In this document: positions 22,456 to 33,807 of the stretch, piece after piece
How positions within the stretch are numbered: the stretch's first letter is position 1
Layout: each line of letters opens with the position of its first letter
Origin: Trichaptum fuscoviolaceum
Lineage: Eukaryota; Basidiomycota; Agaricomycetes; Hymenochaetales; Trichaptaceae
Assembly (NCBI GenBank): GCA_910574455.1
Contig: CAJSYZ010000006.1
Coordinates: forward strand, 372,001 to 436,000
DNA length: 64,000 nt
Reading direction: 5' to 3'
Program-made: the position numbers and the translations under genes
Notes under the pieces: model-generated
What the model saw: the letters and a program-made list of their open reading frames with translations, nothing else
Database searches by the model: none
Told to the model about the DNA's origin: nothing

Positions 22456-24660
22456 TTACACATTCGGGTATATTCCAGCATCCTTCCTCGCTTTTGTCAT
22501 AGCTATTAAGGATGAGAGTAGAGAAATGGAACATGTGAGACACACGTCAATTGATGAGGCATCAAGTTAGTGACATACCAGCAATGATAGCACTTCCAAC
22601 ACCGCTTCCGTCTTCAGCGTGATGGGTAATAATGTTACTGTAAGTTTCCCGGGGTGAGCAGATCGACGCCAAGCAAATCAGATTGAGAAGGCTACTCACC
22701 GGCCCTTGTCTCCGAAGATGTCCACTAAACCCTCGTGTACTCGGTCCGCAAATCCGGGGTATTTCTTGGTCGTTATTGTCAGCAGGTGTGATTGGACTCC
22801 ACAGAGACGAAAGGGACTTTCACATACATTATACAGAGAACCATCTGCTCCCACCGAGCAACCTTCCTCGAGGTAACCCATCTTAGTGACGATAGCAGCG
22901 ATGCCACAGGCACTGAGACGAGCCGCTCGCCTGCCGACTAAGCGTGCGAGGGCTCGGAAGAATTGGCGTTCGGCAAGGGTCGTCTCGATGCCGAAGAAGT
23001 GGGTAAAGATACCGATGATCATAAGGAGTTCGTCAGTTGGGTCGCTGCGAGCAAGAGTGGTGGGTTAGACTGCCTGTTGAAAAGATTATATGATAAAGAG
23101 ATACCTCTCCATGAGCGATAAGAAAGCGGTATCAAAGCAATATGGCTTTTCGAGCTTGTAGGTATTTTGTCCGAGGAAAAGCACACCCTCGTCTATGAGT
23201 TCGCAAATGACCAGGCGGAGAATCTCGCCAAGATATCGACCCGATATCAGTTTCTATGATATTCATGAGGACTTCTCCCGCGATGCGAGAAATATATAGT
23301 TCGACGCACCTCAAATGCTTGTTCCCCAGGCTTGTTGGATGTCTCATCAACGATTTGGTCATACTTTGACCTCGGAAGGTGCTCATGATGGAATGAGTCA
23401 AAAGCTCCCTGGCATACATGACGTTAGATTGATACCAACGAAATTAGCTAGTCATGCAGACGTACCCATTCACAATTGATAGCCATCTCCGCCTCAGGAT
23501 CGATCCCAAGGTCGTTGATCTTCTCAATGTCGCCAACGCGCTCCATATAAGCAGCATTGCATCCTGTACCGAAAATGACAGCAATCTTAGTAGAGGGGTT
23601 GACATAATGCGAGGCAATCAGTGTTCCGGTCGTGTCATTGATTAGGGCAGTAAGTGTAATTGGAAGGTCCTAATGGAGAGCGAATCAGCTAAGAACTACA
23701 GTTTCAGTAGAGAGCACTAACGAGTTTCTCAAGGGACTTCCGGAACATGGCAGCGACGTCTCTTCCCTCGGTATTCGGTGCACCAAAGCCCTTCGTCCAG
23801 CGGATGAGCTTGCCATGATCGATGCGTTCTTGACTAAACAAAGCAAAAGCAAAAGCAATCGTCTACATATGAGTAATACACCGGATCGAAATGTAGACTC
23901 ACTCGCAAGGATACGAAAACTTTCATCAAGTTTGATCAGAATAAAGAAGGAGAGTAAAAGGCTGGGAGAGCAACTCATACCGTAAAGCCAAGAGGTAGCT
24001 CCTGCCCAGGCTTGATTAACCCTTCTGTTACACCTTCTGCGGGAATTACGGTTTCTTTCTTCTCGTCATCTCCGATCTCCACTACGTCTGCCATGTTTGT
24101 CCGAATGAACGATTGTAGGCATTCTGCGCAGAAATCGAAGAGCTTCTCGCCCTCGTCTTGCTTCTGCTCTTCCGTCAGACGATACTTGGTTTGGGTCACC
24201 TCAAATTTGCCATCCCCTTGTAAGCTGACTAGACAAACACGAAGATTCGTCCCACCTGTTAAGCACGATTAGTTAGCTGTACGCAAATCTAGTGTTGCAT
24301 AATCAACGCGTACCAAGGTCCAATGCTAAGTAATCCCCAACTTCTTGTCCCGTTGGCCATCCGAACACGAACGCAGGAAGCATTGGCTACCAAACAGTGG
24401 TTATATGCCATGAGTATCGCATTACGGAGGGTGCACATACGACGATCTGATCCGGTTTCTTCAGGCCAAGCTCAAGTGTCTCACTGAAAGCCTGGGTGAT
24501 CATGCGCATCCTCTGCGGAGTGAGAGTAAAGCTGCAATCAGGAGTGCGCGGGCACGCGAATAGCGCGCCAACCAATATCAGCACAAATTCCGTCTGCTCG
24601 AGTCGCTCCAGTAGTACTGTAGCCTCACACAGTCTCATATTTCCGCAGATGGTCTGCCAT
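22456..24660 (-). CDS. hexokinase
   Basis: Cytosolic hexokinase catalysing ATP-dependent phosphorylation of glucose and other hexoses, the first step of glycolysis. The chosen start (ATG 24660) gives MADHLRKYETV, which joins over an intron of about 100 bases to FTLTPQRMRMITQAFSETLE, the standard fungal N-terminus. Then follow the phosphate-binding LALDLGGTNLRVCLV, sugar-binding FSYPCSQERIDHGKLIRW and catalytic-Asp motif LINDTTGTLIASHY. GTGCNAAYME and NCEWGAFDSFHHEHLPR follow, and near the end VGADGSLYNKYPGF. The protein ends KDAGIYPNV, stop 22456-22458. Length near 500 residues is normal. An upstream open frame (24712-24936) lies just before the start and cannot be spliced in frame to it. Whether the enzyme is a hexokinase or glucokinase in specificity cannot be decided here. 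Confidence 0.95.
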
Positions 24661-25292
24661 CGTCCTAGGGCATTGCTCAATCGATAAACCTCAATGAAAC
24701 GATTGTTGCACTCAGCCAACGGACTTCTTGGTTGCGTGCGGGAGATCTTCTTCATCTTGTGTGCGGGTGTGGATAGCAAGGACCTGCCCAGAGGGCAGCG
24801 TCACGCTTCCGCTTCCTCGTCGAGATGCAGGCATGGTGGACGTTCGGGAGCAAGAAGGAAATGAGCTCGTCGCCGTCCCACACGACGGCCAAACCAGCAC
24901 CGAAATGGGGTTCACTGGGATGACATCAGCTTCCATTTCCCATTTCGGGAGCAGTACGCCCACTGGCACTGAGTCCTGACACCCGTGACCCCAGTGCCAG
25001 AGCGAGATTCACGTGCGCGAATGTTCAATTATATGAAGCTTTACTTCTTCCTCTCCTGCGCGACGAAAAAATAATGATTATCTATTGGAAAACGACAAAA
25101 CTAATCTAGCCCAAAGGACACGAGAATCACCCAATACCCAGACAAAAAAATAAGCCCTAGCCAACGAGCCTTCCAAGCCCTTAGACAACTGAGCGATGAG
25201 CAACGACCTCCATGCGGAACGATCAATCTCACCTATTACATCCAAGCTATTAAAATTCCATCATCTTCCTTCGTGGTACAATGGCCCAACCT
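24661..25292. promoter_or_regulatory. hexokinase upstream region with uORF
   Basis: This 632-base segment should contain the hexokinase promoter and 5' leader. It holds a 74-codon open frame on the minus strand (ATG 24936, stop 24712-24714). It ends 51 bases before the hexokinase ATG. It also holds a tiny ATG-CCC-TAG just before the start. Both could act as upstream ORFs if transcribed. Confidence 0.4.
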
Positions 25293-25709
25293 TCATAGGC
25301 GCGCAGATGATCGTTGTGAGTCGCTTCTTTCATCTGTCCTCGAAAGGTTCAAAATGCCGCCCTCGACTATCACAGCAGAGACAGAACTCGCGAAAGTTGC
25401 GGTCCTGCCAATCTCTCTGGGTGACCTAGAGCCATTGCCCGTCGTCGACATCGAGCTGATACGCTGCATGTATGGCGCAGGTCGTACGATGGGTAGTTCA
25501 CCAGCGGCGTTGCTCTTCGAACGTGTCCTCCAAAGAAGCACGAGAATGACGATTAACAACACCAGTGCAGCAAGCCCTGCGACAACTCCTCCAATAAGCG
25601 CTGCATGGGTCGACTTTTGGTGCTCGACCTCCTCCACAGACTCTCTATCCGGATCCGAATCTCTGCGCAAGAGATCTGCTGCGTGGTACAAAAGTGCGAG
25701 TGCCGACAT
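25293..25709 (-). CDS. single-pass membrane protein, twin B (138 aa)
   Basis: Intronless homolog of the 19440-19856 gene, also exactly 138 residues, in opposite orientation. It starts MSALALLYHAADLLRRDSD and has a membrane helix HAALIGGVVAGLAALVLLIV. Basic LWRTRSK follows, then APYMQRISSMSTTGNGSRS with PREIGRTATFASS in a Ser-rich tail that should face the cytosol. Conservation with twin A is strongest at ADLLRRD, the Gly-rich helix, TRSK and PYMQRI, and weaker in the last 40 residues. The order of shared landmarks shows common descent, not chance. No enzymatic domain is visible; a scaffold or signalling role is possible but unproven. Confidence 0.75.
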   Translation of the reverse strand: MSALALLYHAADLLRRDSDPDRESVEEVEHQKSTHAALIGGVVAGLAALVLLIVILVLLWRTRSKSNAAGELPIVRPAPYMQRISSMSTTGNGSRSPREIGRTATFASSVSAVIVEGGILNLSRTDERSDSQRSSARL

Positions 25710-26252
25710 GCTCGGAAGCCGTGGAGTGTTTAAGAAAATACGTGAGTGAGTCGTTACTAGTCGTGAGGTCGTTGAAGTTTAAGGCGAATAATACGAGCTT
25801 TCCGTAGCTCCCGTCGTGGTTGTCGTCAGGCTTGGGGTCATTCTTAGATGTACTCGGCGTCTCAGCTTTATTCGCGGCGAACTCAAGTTGGTTGTCTTGG
25901 GCATGAGGCAAAATGGCGAATTGGCGAGAGGTCTATTCGCTCCGAATGTTCCGTGAGAAGGCGCAAGTTAAGCTCTTTTGTACAGCCACATTCAGGGTCG
26001 CTGCTTCGTGTCTGCAAGATTGTTACCTCGTTCCAAATCCGCACAGGAAATCAAGTATGGGCTCTTCACGAGATTATCAACCTACAAATGGACAAAACCG
26101 ACGATATCAACTACAAAGCTTATGGCTATACGAAGCCACCGAAGGTGTCAGAGAAGAGAACAAAGTACGAGTCGGCGGGATAGCAGTTGATGGTGATGTC
26201 CGAAGTCACTGGCAAGAAAGGTCGAATAGTGAGAAATAAAGATACTGGGAGA
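25710..26252. other. intergenic, twin B promoter and paralog 1 3' flank
   Basis: 543 bases with several overlapping open frames on both strands, none with recognisable content. It must hold the promoter of twin B and the 3' end of the neighbouring gene. Confidence 0.5.
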
Positions 26253-28714
26253 TCATATGGCCTTGAATCTATAGAGACTGGTTAGGCTCTGGAGATATGA
26301 TCCGTCCAGCGCACTCACGATGCACTGTTAAGTAGCTCATTGACCAACTGTTGCGCAAGACTGACATCCGGAGATGCGCAGGTGACAGCAGACCTATTTT
26401 GGAGACCACGAGACCGCCTGTGCCTCTGAGAATTACCCGCAGATGATGGTGGTTCCGCATATGAAGACGAAGTGCCTGAAGATGATGGCTGGGTTGGTAT
26501 CGCAGATGCCAAAACACCTGTCGTCGGCCACGTTCTAGTTTGTACCGGTTTGCTTGACTCGCTCAATGAGCTTGACAAGAGTGCTAATGAAGTAGGAGCA
26601 GAAGCTGAAGGAGGTCCCTGAGAGAATGAGGATGTGGAAGCAGCAATTTTTCCCTTGGCAGAAATAGAGCTTGAGGTCGATGTTGAATCGGAGAAACATT
26701 TCTGAGAGATCGTCGGTCAGTGACTCTGCAATGTAAGATTATGACTCACTTGAAATAGCTCAAACTCCTTCGAGACGATAGGGATCTGCGTATTCTCGTT
26801 GAATATGTCGAAGAAAGTGCCTTGGGCACCGGCATTCGCTGAGAACCCTCCCTTCAGATCAACACACCCTGCGAACTCAGCCGACCCTGACTTATCGCCT
26901 TTGGTGCTCACGCTGCCACTCGCGCTAGCATCTAGTCCGAGGTCGAGCGTAGCCGAAGCGTCGAGGTCAAGGAAAATAGATGCGTCGGCCACGCCGACTA
27001 CCGATATGCCGAAGTTCAACTACACAAAGTATACCATCAGCAACATTCACACGAATCATTTTGTTAAAGCAACAGACAGATGGAATGATGTGAGCTTCAA
27101 TGGTCGTGTTCGTGGCTACGTTGGGGCTCACGGATAATCGTAATGCTAGACTGATGTTAGAGTTAATATCACGAGACAATAGATGACACTTACGTGAATC
27201 CTTCGGTGACAGGTCCACGCTTGAACCGCCCTGCGAAGGAGGGAAAACAAATTTGAGACTGGTGACACTATATGCCAAGTCTACGTTCAGATCCACTTCA
27301 ACATCGACACTCGCTTTGGCCTCTGCGTTGAGGTTCAATGTCGGCCCTATAGAGAAGATTCTATACCCTGAATTAGCGTAGTTAAGGCCAACATAACCAA
27401 TACGACTTACCCTTCGATATCGAGGCCAGGAAGTCCGAGCGAGAGGAGCGGGATCGACCCGGTATCAAAGGATGCCTAGCGTGCTTGACGATGAGTTTCA
27501 GTTCCTACATAGACGAGCAGGTGTATACTTACTACCGCATTAGCACCAATATTTAGTCTTCCATCCACATCGGCAGACAGCGCTTATATGAAAGAATGTA
27601 TGAGTTACCATGGCCCACAAGACGTTTGTGTATATTGTATGCTCACCTGCGAACATGGCAAACTCAGTCACAGAAGGTGGGATGAGGCTTCCTTGCGCTA
27701 CAACGCCAATGGTAACTTGCGCATCCACCTTTGCATCGAGGTCTATCTTAATTCCAGCATTCACAACTTGAGCACATGAGATATTTTGCGAAAAAATTGG
27801 GAAGTCCTTATCGACTGATATAGGCGGAAGGTATGTCGATATGTTTTTATCGAAGTCTCCGAAGGAGGAGTCACTAAAAGCTGGCAGAAGGTAGGTCAAT
27901 AAAACGAAAGCTCGATTTATTTGACGGTGCACGGCTTACTATTTAGAGCCTCATTCATCTCCTCGGAATTCCCTCGTTTATCCACTTTGCGCTTGCGAGA
28001 CGGAGGAGACATTTTGATGTTGTCCAGAACTCCCGGCATGCTGGACCCTACGACTTTGAATGAGATAGGACCGTGACTAAACAGTTGCTATTCAACACCA
28101 AATCGATAGATACAGATGTAAACTTACGCGCTGGAAGAAAAGTTGGTATCCAGTCCCACAGTCATTACTTTGGTGGGACCTCCCTCGCGTTTAGCGAGCT
28201 TAGATGCAATAGACGAGGGTACTGTTTGATCATCGGACATGACCATGTCAGAGACCCGAGCAAAGGGGCCTTTTCCGCACTGACGAGGACAGACATGAGC
28301 TTTATAGATATACTCTTTGAGAGAAAACGCACAGTCTCTGGTAAGCGGACTAATGTATCTTTCGCACCGTTCTCATGCAGATGGTCACAACTAGCGTCAT
28401 CGCCGGTACAGATAATACGAATCGTTTGTGTTGTGCTGTCAGAAGTACAGTTCAATATGTCCCAGCCGGCGGCGGCGGTGATGTCTGAAATAGCATGGGG
28501 TGCTCCGGACTACAAAATATGATCAATCTGCATTCAGGGTACTCGCTAGGTTTATAGGACTCACAATCTTCAAAGTACCTCCCAATGTCGAGTCACTCTG
28601 GGGTATATCGTAGCTGCATACGCCCTGCAGGCACGGTTGAGACCAGTCATTCGCAGCCCAGGTTGAAGACAGCAAGCGAGTAAAGGATATGAAGCATAGC
28701 GAAAGACGAAACAT
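26253..28714 (-). CDS. secreted DUF7029/DUF7223-like protein, paralog 1
   Basis: Large secreted protein of a fungal family I associate, from memory, with DUF7029 and DUF7223; the biochemical role is unknown. Signal peptide MFRLSLCFISFTRLLSSTWA is followed by PCLQGVCSYDIPQSDSTLGG and a repeat-poor N-terminal module with GWDILNCTSDS and CGKGPFARV. A KREG dibasic site follows. The middle is rich in short beta-type repeats (SVDVEVDLNVDLAYSV, ASIFLDLDASATLDLGLDAS) ending ELFQKCFSD. A Ser/Thr/Pro-rich linker with RHRRSR leads to a C-terminal mini-domain (VTCASPDVSLAQQLVNELLN). The last intron gives SASFKAI and stop 26253-26255. Unlike paralogs 2 and 3, the linker lacks a hydrophobic helix, so the product should be fully secreted. 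Many introns; no break seen. Confidence 0.82.
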
Positions 28715-29281
28715 AGTGTAAAGGAGTGACAAGGGAGACGATTGCAGACGAAGTCGAATAGATAGTAATAGCGAAGTTCAGCGACTCATAGTCTGTCCCG
28801 CAGGCTGGGATTCTCGTGAAAGATGTTACACTCAGTAACATTATATATCTTGCATGTTCTATTCCACTTATCACGATGTGTTCTTGCTGTATTGAGTTGC
28901 ACATGGTGTCGCGCTTGTAGATCGTTGACTTGGCGTCAGAAACGATTGGCGAGCATGGTTGCCACATCCGAATATGAAATTAGTCCAGATGTAGAATCAG
29001 AGTCGATAAAATCTTGATGTACTACTTTACGACCCAGTGATCTTGGCCAGAAAGCAACGATGAGAATTATTTCCTTCTCAGCTTCAGAAAGTTGTAGAAA
29101 GCATCTCTCAGGTTCAACAGGGTCGTTGAGTGCCATCATTCCCACGATTACGGCTTTCACGCCTACCTGACGATGGTTTCAAGCAAGAATTTACGACGGA
29201 TCAAAGCATCAAACTCATCGTCATTGGTCTTCGCTACTCGTTCTGTTATGTCTGATATTTGTGCGAGAGGGGCGCATCTCG
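28715..29281. other. intergenic, paralog 1 promoter
   Basis: This 567-base gap holds the paralog 1 promoter, with TATATAA at 28841-28847, and the 3' flank of the oxoprolinase-like gene. A 74-codon minus-strand open frame (28936-29160) is not recognisable. Confidence 0.5.
28841..28847 (-). promoter_or_regulatory. TATA box of paralog 1
   Basis: TATATAA on the minus strand 127 bases upstream of the ATG at 28714. Paralogs 2 and 3 have a TATAAAG at similar distance, which supports a shared promoter layout. Confidence 0.5.
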
Positions 29282-32200
29282 TCATCGGTATTCTTCTATG
29301 ACACTTTTCGGAGCGATGTATTCAGCGATTGGCATATAGTTCAAGCCCATCCTGAGGAGGTTAAAGTTGTCATTGTTTAGTTTGCTACTCATACACATAT
29401 AATCTTTAGTAGCCACGTACCCGAAGGCTTGAGGTCCGCCAATCTCCAGCCCTTCCGCAGATGCCCATCTTGGATCACAAGCAAGTCCAATCACAGTTAC
29501 CCTTAAACCATAGCGATAGTCCTGCGTCCCAATGGAGGCACCATTCTGAGAGTCCAATACGGCAATCAAATCCGGAACTGAGCAAACGATCTGTAATGTA
29601 TATTAGCCATGTCGATCTGCACCATATACTGTTTGTGTCCCACTGACTTCGCTCTCTTCGTTTGGTTTGATAACCTCTGCACATAGGTTTTCATTTTGGA
29701 ACGGAATTACCATTCGTGAATTGTCTGACGCGGACGGCTTGTGGCTGCTCTCTTGTTCATCTTGTGCAAGAGGTGCTACGACAATCTTTCCATGCGTAAA
29801 TCCACCTCGTACCTCCTTTAGTGTCCTTCAGCATCGTTGAACATTTGCCAGCAATAGTGAGAATACGTACCCGGCTCACTTCAACAATCTATTTGAAATC
29901 GACTGTTAGGACACATGACACAAAACCAAATTGCTCAAGCTTGGCTTACTTTCCCAACAAAAAGGCATCGTCCACCCTGAAGGCTAATGATAGAGTCGGG
30001 TACACGTCTGATATCACTGTATGGAACCCCGCGTCAGGCATTACGTATTTTCAGCAATCAAATTCATTATGCTCACTTTCCCTTTCGGCACAGCGAAATC
30101 GCTCTTCCAATCCGCCAAGCTTGACTTGTGGTTCCAGTGATCGCGTGCTTGAACAGTTCCCCCGCACGTAGTGGACAAATAGATAAGGCCACAGACGAGC
30201 CAAGAACCGTACACGCAGCTCGCAGTATGTCCTCGACTATCGGATTGTTTCGTGCTGATGGCACAATCTGGTTGATACTCGACAGTTAATAAAGCTATGT
30301 CTTCCTTGAAAACAAGCCCGTACCATGCAATTGCCAACACCATCGGCGGCAGCCACAGGAAACAAACTGAAATTGTCTATAGTCACCAAACACGGCTTGG
30401 ATTGAAACTGAACTGGTCTTACCCATTTTGCTTGTATATGCAGGGCAAGATCTGATTGAGTCTTGGATACGCCCGACCCATAAGGTCACCTAATTCTCTT
30501 AATTATTTAATTGAAATATATGGTTATGAGGGCTCACCGTCGATCACCGGTCGATCAAATTCATTTCGAGAAGCAAGTAACATCGGTTCTAGGCCATTTT
30601 TACCGCCTATTTCATCACTGCGTGTATTATGGCATAAGACAAACTCTTAAAAGTAAGAGAACGACCAACGATATGATAGCAGCAACATGTTCAACTCCCA
30701 GATATTTCATTAAGTTCGTGCACGCGATAGGAATTTCTTCACCGGACGGTATGCGCTCGCTTGAGACACTTGGGCTTCCCATGAAGCCACATGGAAGAAT
30801 CCATGCATCGGGATCCTTGATTGCACTTGCACTAATGACACGTATCTTACGCCCTTGCCGCAAAGATTGGCGAGCCATAAGGAAAGCCGCATAGGTAGCC
30901 CCACCACCTCCGCAGCCAAGGACAGCACAGCCGTCTGCAATCCACTCTGAAAACGGTGAAATTTAACATTTCCATAGTGATGGTACTGCCTTACCCATGT
31001 CTGTTTCCGATAGCAACCAAACCCCATCCGCGGTTACTTCTGGACAATAACTGAGCGGATCGATGACTGTCGGGGCATCTCCTAGGTTTGTTCGGTTATG
31101 TGGAACACATATTCTATCGGTTGTTTCATCAGTTATCGAGAGCTCCAGCTCGTCTACAAATGATCCACCATCCAGAAGTGAGAAGTCTAGGTTACCAACT
31201 GCTCGCACAACTATGCGAGACGCATGATTGGCAACATACTAGCAATATCAGACTATAGGTCAGATAAATTCATAGTAGTTAGAAATCAGACTGACCGGCA
31301 ACTGTATCAGAGTCACCTCTACTACTTCCACACTCGAGGCCTTAGCTCCGGAGGCAACAGCTTTTGCAGTGGCTTCATGTTTGCATCGTTCGACGATCTC
31401 TTCCAAGGTTCCGTTCAGACCTCCAGGTATTTCTACTCGGTCCACCGTGCCGGAAACACGCGCGATAGCTGCACCAACTGCGTTTGCAACATCGTGATAT
31501 GGAGGTTTTATGATTTCCTTCACTCCCGAAAGCGTCCGAGGAACAATGAGAGATCCACCACCCACCAGAATGAGTGTGATATCTCCCGGTTCCGTCTTCA
31601 TGCGATCGATAGCATTTTCGAGAATTTGCTTGATCATATGAACTCCTGCTTCCGCCTGATTCTTCGTCAATAGAATATTGTCGCGGGAGGAATCGGGGAG
31701 GCTAAGGTCCGAGAGTGAAGATAATCCGGATGCAACAGCGAGATCGGTCGTCGTAAGCGTATCGCCACCAAATACAAGTGCAGACGTCTGAATGGCGTGT
31801 CCCACTGAATCAGGGCCAATGGTGAATCCAGAAGCAGTAATATGGATGCGCGAACCACCACCTAAGCCAATACTGTGTACGTCCGGCATAGAAAAATTAG
31901 TCCGAACGCCTCCAACTAAATGTTATAGACATCAGCAGGTCAGATACTTAAGGCTTACAGATTACATGACCTTCAGTGAATGCTGCTGCTTTTCTTGGGA
32001 ATCCGGACGGAAGGAGGACTCCGACATCGGTCGTGGTCCCTCCCACATCCACCACTATGACGGATTTCCGGTCCTCGGTCGATCTTGGATCCAATTTCTT
32101 ATCCAGGCCGGCAAGAAAGGACGCTCCTCTCATCGAATTTGTTGGTCCATTGGAGAACGTGCGAATAGGCACGGTAGCCGCAATGGAAGCAGGTACTAAC

Positions 32201-33229
32201 GTTCCATCCAGCTGACAATTATGTGAATACACGTCTGTTTCTTTCACTACGAACTTACCTGCGTTAAGAAGAGCGGACATTTGAGATTGAGTTTCTTCAG
32301 TACCTGTTGGTAAGCTTTTACAGTTCGTCGTGCGAAACTCAAAATCGAGGTATTTAGGATTGCCGCATTTTCACGCTCGAGAAGGCCTATATGGCCCACT
32401 ATTTATCAGACATTTTAGTACTAATGCGATTGGTGCAAGGCCACGAGATCATACCGTCTTTGGAGCAAACAATATTTACGTTTAATTCGCCTAATGTACT
32501 TTCAAGGACTTGCTTGACGTATTCCTCTTGCGTTCCCTCAGCTGCCAAGGGAGAGAATACACCAACTAACACAATGTTGCGAATCCCCTTTGTTCGGATG
32601 ATGTCACACTGCTCCTTGATCTGTGCATCATTGATAGGAGTGATCTCCTTTCCATCGACTACAAAAGGTTAGATATACAGAGTTTCCTAAGTCGAAGAGG
32701 TAGCGTACTTTCAAGCCCTCCATCTAAGATTGCGACGTGCCCTTCGATGACGGCGCGGAGACGCTCCGGGAAGTCAATGAATGGTGGACACCGAGCAGTA
32801 TAAGGACCTGCAAGTCGCAAAACAGCAACCCGGGAGAGACGGTTGGGATCTGCCTCTATCACTGCGTTTAGGAAGTGCTAAGTGTCTGAATTAGTAAGGT
32901 GAGTTGGATGAAGACGATGTGAAGTAGAGATACGGTGGTTCCAATGGAAAGATACAAGATATCTTCTCTTGGTATCTTGGACTTTCCAAGTACAGATTCC
33001 AATGCGGATGCAATGCCGCTCGTGACATCCGGGGTAGTAGGTGATTTATGCCAAGCGATAACATTATCGGAGGCCGGCAAGCCAACTTCGGTAGCTGAAG
33101 CTTCAGAGCAGCTAAGGATCACAGCATCCGTGTTTGTACCTTTTCATTCTCGTTAGCGAAAGACATGCATTAATACAACTAATCCGAACCTCCAACGTCT
33201 ATTCCAACTCGGTATTTGTTGCCAGGCAT
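29282..33229 (-). CDS. hydantoinase/oxoprolinase fused to DUF917-type domain
   Basis: Large cytosolic enzyme combining a hydantoinase/5-oxoprolinase A-type ATP-dependent amidase with a C-terminal DUF917-like domain. The start at 33229 gives MPGNKYRVGIDVGG joined to TNTDAVILSCSEAS, the nucleotide-binding entry motif. The second phosphate motif appears as SVIVVDVGGTTTDVGVL. Further motifs are FSNGPTNSMRGASFL, SIGLGGGSRIHI and ITLILVGGGSLIVPRTL. The DUF917 part begins about CAVLGCGGGGATYAA, continues WILPCGFMGSPSVS, and ends LEIGGPQAFGMGLNYMPIAE then APKSVIEEYR (stop 29282-29284). The A-domain family opens cyclic amides such as 5-oxoproline or hydantoins with ATP. The substrate of this fungal fusion is not known. 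Lying between paralogs 1 and 2 on the same strand, its frame looks intact across many introns. Confidence 0.88.
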
Positions 33230-33807
33230 CGCGACTAAGTCTTGGAGAGTGCGAAGCTTCGAGAAGAGGAGGTGCAATCAATTTTAATAGATGTAAAGGA
33301 GTTTGAGAATCAAGATAAGGCTCACGAAGACTCACTGGCATCATGGGAACTGGCCCTTGCTCTCACATTCCTGATTCCAGCTATTTCGAAGATAGTATAA
33401 GTCACCCTAATATTTCATCCTAATTTCTAGTCTGATCCAAGTATAAGGAAGCAAGAATCAAGCGTAGATAATTGCACAGTTGATGTTAATAAACAAGTGT
33501 CATCCACAGTGTCAAAGGCCAAGATGTTGAAGCGACGTTATTAAGTTGAAAGTCTGATCATCGGAGTGTCACGCCGTGACGCAGATACTACTAGTACTAG
33601 TAGTAGTAGTAGCTAATAGTAAACGGTTATTACACAATATGCGCCTACAGTACTTAAGTAGTAACTGCGACTACTACTTTAGTATAATTCAGGGTCTATT
33701 GGCGTTACAAAACGAAGGCAAAAACGCAACTACTTCATCATTAACACAGAAACACTGGCAACCGCTCTGTCAAAGCCAATACAGTACCACCATCTTCTCG
33801 CCAGATT
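33230..33807. other. intergenic with short TAG-type microsatellite
   Basis: 578 bases between the oxoprolinase-like start and the end of paralog 2. A CTA/TAG trinucleotide tract occupies about 33586-33612, and related ACTACT words occur near 33670 in inverted sense. No gene seen. Confidence 0.55.
33586..33612. repeat. CTA/TAG trinucleotide microsatellite
   Basis: A 27-base tract that switches from ACT units to AGT units, making it partly palindromic. It is intergenic and probably neutral. Confidence 0.7.

Noticed and set aside
24661..24969. N-terminal extension of hexokinase through the upstream frame
   Set aside because: No donor and acceptor pair joins it in the correct phase, and ATG 24660 already gives the family N-terminus.
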